A DNA stretch of 62,603 nucleotides from Isotricha intestinalis (Eukaryota; Ciliophora; Litostomatea; Vestibuliferida; Isotrichidae). Positions 61,401-62,603 of the stretch are shown here, in pieces. The stretch covers positions 1-62,603 of the forward strand of contig JAJJLU010003516.1 in the NCBI GenBank assembly GCA_023807065.1, read 5' to 3'. The notes under the pieces were generated by a model. It was not told where the DNA came from. It was given only the letters and a program-made list of their open reading frames with translations, and searched no databases. Each line of letters begins with the position of its first letter. Position 1 is the first letter of the stretch. The translations under genes were made by a program, and so were the position numbers.

Positions 61401-61891
61401 ATGATATAAAAATTTATCATAATTCAGTTCGTTTATCATGGATTGAACCAATAAATTTAATAGGAAATAATAATTATATTTTTGATAATTTTCTTCCAGA
61501 AACAAAGGAATTATTATTACAATTAGATATTGAAAAATCACCTTTAGGAAAAATAGATTGTTTAATTGAAATATCAAATAAAATTAAAAATATAATTCAA
61601 TTTAATAATGGAAGTGATGTTATTGGAGTTGATGATTCTCTTCCTATTTTTCAATATGCTGTTATTAAGGCTCAACCTAATAAATTTTCTTCTAATCATA
61701 AATATATGAATATGTTTATGAATAAAGAAATGAAAAATGGACCTAGAGATCATTTAGTTGCTCAAGTTAATGTTATTGGGGAATTTATTAAAAATATTTC
61801 TCATCAACAATTAAATGGAATTAGCAAAGAATATTTTCTTAGAAAATGTAATGAAGCTACTAATGCTGATTTAGGTAATACACAGAAATAA
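58413..61891 (+). CDS. RasGAP-like plus VPS9 protein (GAPVD1/RME-6 type), spliced model
   Basis: GAPVD1/RME-6 proteins carry an N-terminal RasGAP-like domain and a C-terminal VPS9 domain that activates Rab5 at early endosomes. The spliced protein has 1,148 residues. Exon 1 is an Asn/Glu-rich leader. Exon 2 has a RasGAP-like helical region at about 145-260 (ILSPSYIEDELLALIERS, NSAIGTILEGLISKND). A long helical middle follows. The VPS9 domain at about 1000-1120 reads PNEPDLDDIKIY, then SPLGKIDCLIEISNKI, then VIGVDDSLPIFQYAVIKA, then FSSNHKYMNMFMN. The VPS9 core (DDSLPIF and the following helices) is firm. The RasGAP-like call is by position and pattern only; I did not see a clear Arg finger. 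The intron at 58690 was missed by plain ORF reading. Confidence 0.82.
58690..58721 (+). other. Intron (32 nt) in the RasGAP-VPS9 gene
   Basis: Donor GTAAATAAAT, acceptor ATATTTAG, phase 1. It joins a 92-codon exon to a frame open from 58722 to 61891. Confidence 0.85.
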
Positions 61892-62456
61892 GTTTAAATA
61901 TTATAATATTATTAGTAGATATTAAGATTTAAAATTTTTATTTTTTTTAATTAATATTTATATTTATCTATTTTTTTAAATATATTAATTATTTATTAAG
62001 TATAATCATAATCTTAAATTATTGTTAATAAATATTTTATGATTTATGTTATATTAACTAAATGATATTGTTTATTTATTTTATTTCAATTCAATGATCT
62101 AATAATTTCTCAATTCTTATTTACTAATTTATATACTTTTACTTTTTTTTCTTGAATAAACACTAAGAAAAATCATATTATCTAAAAATCAATTGTTTCA
62201 AAAATTAAATTCTATCCTAAATAAGAATTATATTTACATATTCATGTATTAATAAAAAAAGAATTTAAATTAAAATTTTTCTAAATGCAAATATTATTAA
62301 AAAAAATATAATAAAAGAAAGTAACATAAATGCATAATTTACAAATAAAATATTCTAAAAAATTAATATGATAAATTTAATTTATTGATTAAAGTCAAAA
62401 AATCGATTTATGTAAAACAAAATGAAATAAATAAATTATATAAAAATATTAATAAA
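61892..62456. other. Gap without a supported gene
   Basis: Over 550 bases of A/T-rich spacer before the last protease copy. No frame, tRNA-like pattern or repeat is seen. Confidence 0.5.
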
Positions 62457-62603
62457 ATGGAAGAATATGAAGATGAAATGAAAATAATAGGACATGGAGA
62501 TCCTATTTCTTTTAAAAGATTAGAAAAATTAAAAGAAAAATCAGAAAATTCAACTTGTAAAATAAATTATTTGGGAATATTAGGAACTGGATTTTTTTTT
62601 AAA
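62457..62603 (+). CDS. Start of a second trypsin-like protease gene of the protease-LRR family (3' cut by the window)
   Basis: From ATG 62457 it reads MEEYEDEMKIIGHGDPISF, then KRLEKLKEKSENSTCKINY, then LGILGTGFFFK, and leaves the window. The intact copy at 37428-38225 starts MEKEYKDEMKIIGHGAPISF and continues in the same way, with about six differences in the 49 residues seen. The catalytic residues lie beyond the edge. Whether LRR units follow is unknown. It points in the opposite direction to the first copy and lies 24 kb away. Confidence 0.85.
   Translation, partial: MEEYEDEMKIIGHGDPISFKRLEKLKEKSENSTCKINYLGILGTGFFFK

Noticed and set aside
1..62603. Alternative nuclear genetic code (TAA/TAG as Gln, TGA as Cys or Trp)
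   Set aside because: Long domain-complete frames end at each of the three stops, followed by non-coding DNA, and Gln and Cys use ordinary codons throughout.
1..62603. tRNA, rRNA or CRISPR features
   Set aside because: I looked for B-box-like GTTCRA patterns, G/C-rich clover-leaf blocks and spaced direct repeats by eye and found none outside coding DNA. A covariance-model scan would be decisive.

Overview
The window is a gene-dense, extremely A+T-rich piece of a eukaryotic nuclear genome. Proteins are rich in Asn, Lys, Ile and Glu, intergenic gaps are mostly 30-350 bp, and genes lie on both strands without operons. Long open frames end on TAA (most), TGA (for example the cation channel) and TAG (the TBC gene), so the code looks standard. 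Joining neighbouring open frames shows ultrashort spliceosomal introns of 26-56 nt that all start GTA and end TAG. Short introns, a four-domain Ca-channel-type protein, ciliate-style kinases and BspA-like LRR proteins suggest a ciliate-like protist that uses the standard code. This is inferred from gene content and is not proven; no telomere, rRNA or tRNA was seen.

Layout. 1-3.7 kb: the tail of an Asn-rich protein, a USP53/54-like deubiquitinase and a GPATCH4-like G-patch protein. 3.8-12.5 kb: two coiled-coil genes whose 3' part (about 2 kb) is repeated almost perfectly at 10.4-12.5 kb. Between the copies lie a decayed coiled-coil gene and a membrane-associated GTPase with a myristoylation-type N-terminus. 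13-18 kb: a plant-type UDP-sugar pyrophosphorylase and an AMPK/MARK-like kinase. 17.9-23.3 kb: a four-domain voltage-gated cation channel. 23.4-31 kb: a PX/BAR sorting nexin, a small CaaX-ending protein, an AGC-type kinase, an acidic protein, a DBF4-like protein, an ankyrin-like protein and a small unknown. 31-36 kb: a long coiled-coil protein and a membrane-anchored pepsin-like protease.

36-40.4 kb is the most unusual part. A trypsin-like protease is followed, across a single frame break, by a BspA/DUF285 LRR array. Beside it lies a decayed relative that has a coiled coil instead of the protease but keeps the same linker and LRRs. A further protease copy starts at 62457 and runs off the window. 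40.8-57.1 kb: a small secreted protein, a P4-ATPase flippase, two unknown proteins around an NBR1-like autophagy receptor and a 3-ketodihydrosphingosine reductase, a divergent pair of unknown genes 30 bp apart, and a TBC Rab-GAP. 57.2-61.9 kb: a membrane protein and a GAPVD1-like RasGAP-VPS9 protein.

Several genes fit one theme, membrane traffic and lipid handling: sorting nexin, TBC Rab-GAP, VPS9 Rab-GEF, P4 flippase, sphingolipid reductase, NBR1-like receptor and several proteins with lipidation motifs. Clustering of these is probably coincidental in a compact genome. Six genes (channel, AGC kinase, DBF4-like, ankyrin, TBC, VPS9) are reported here as spliced models that simple ORF reading would split or shorten.
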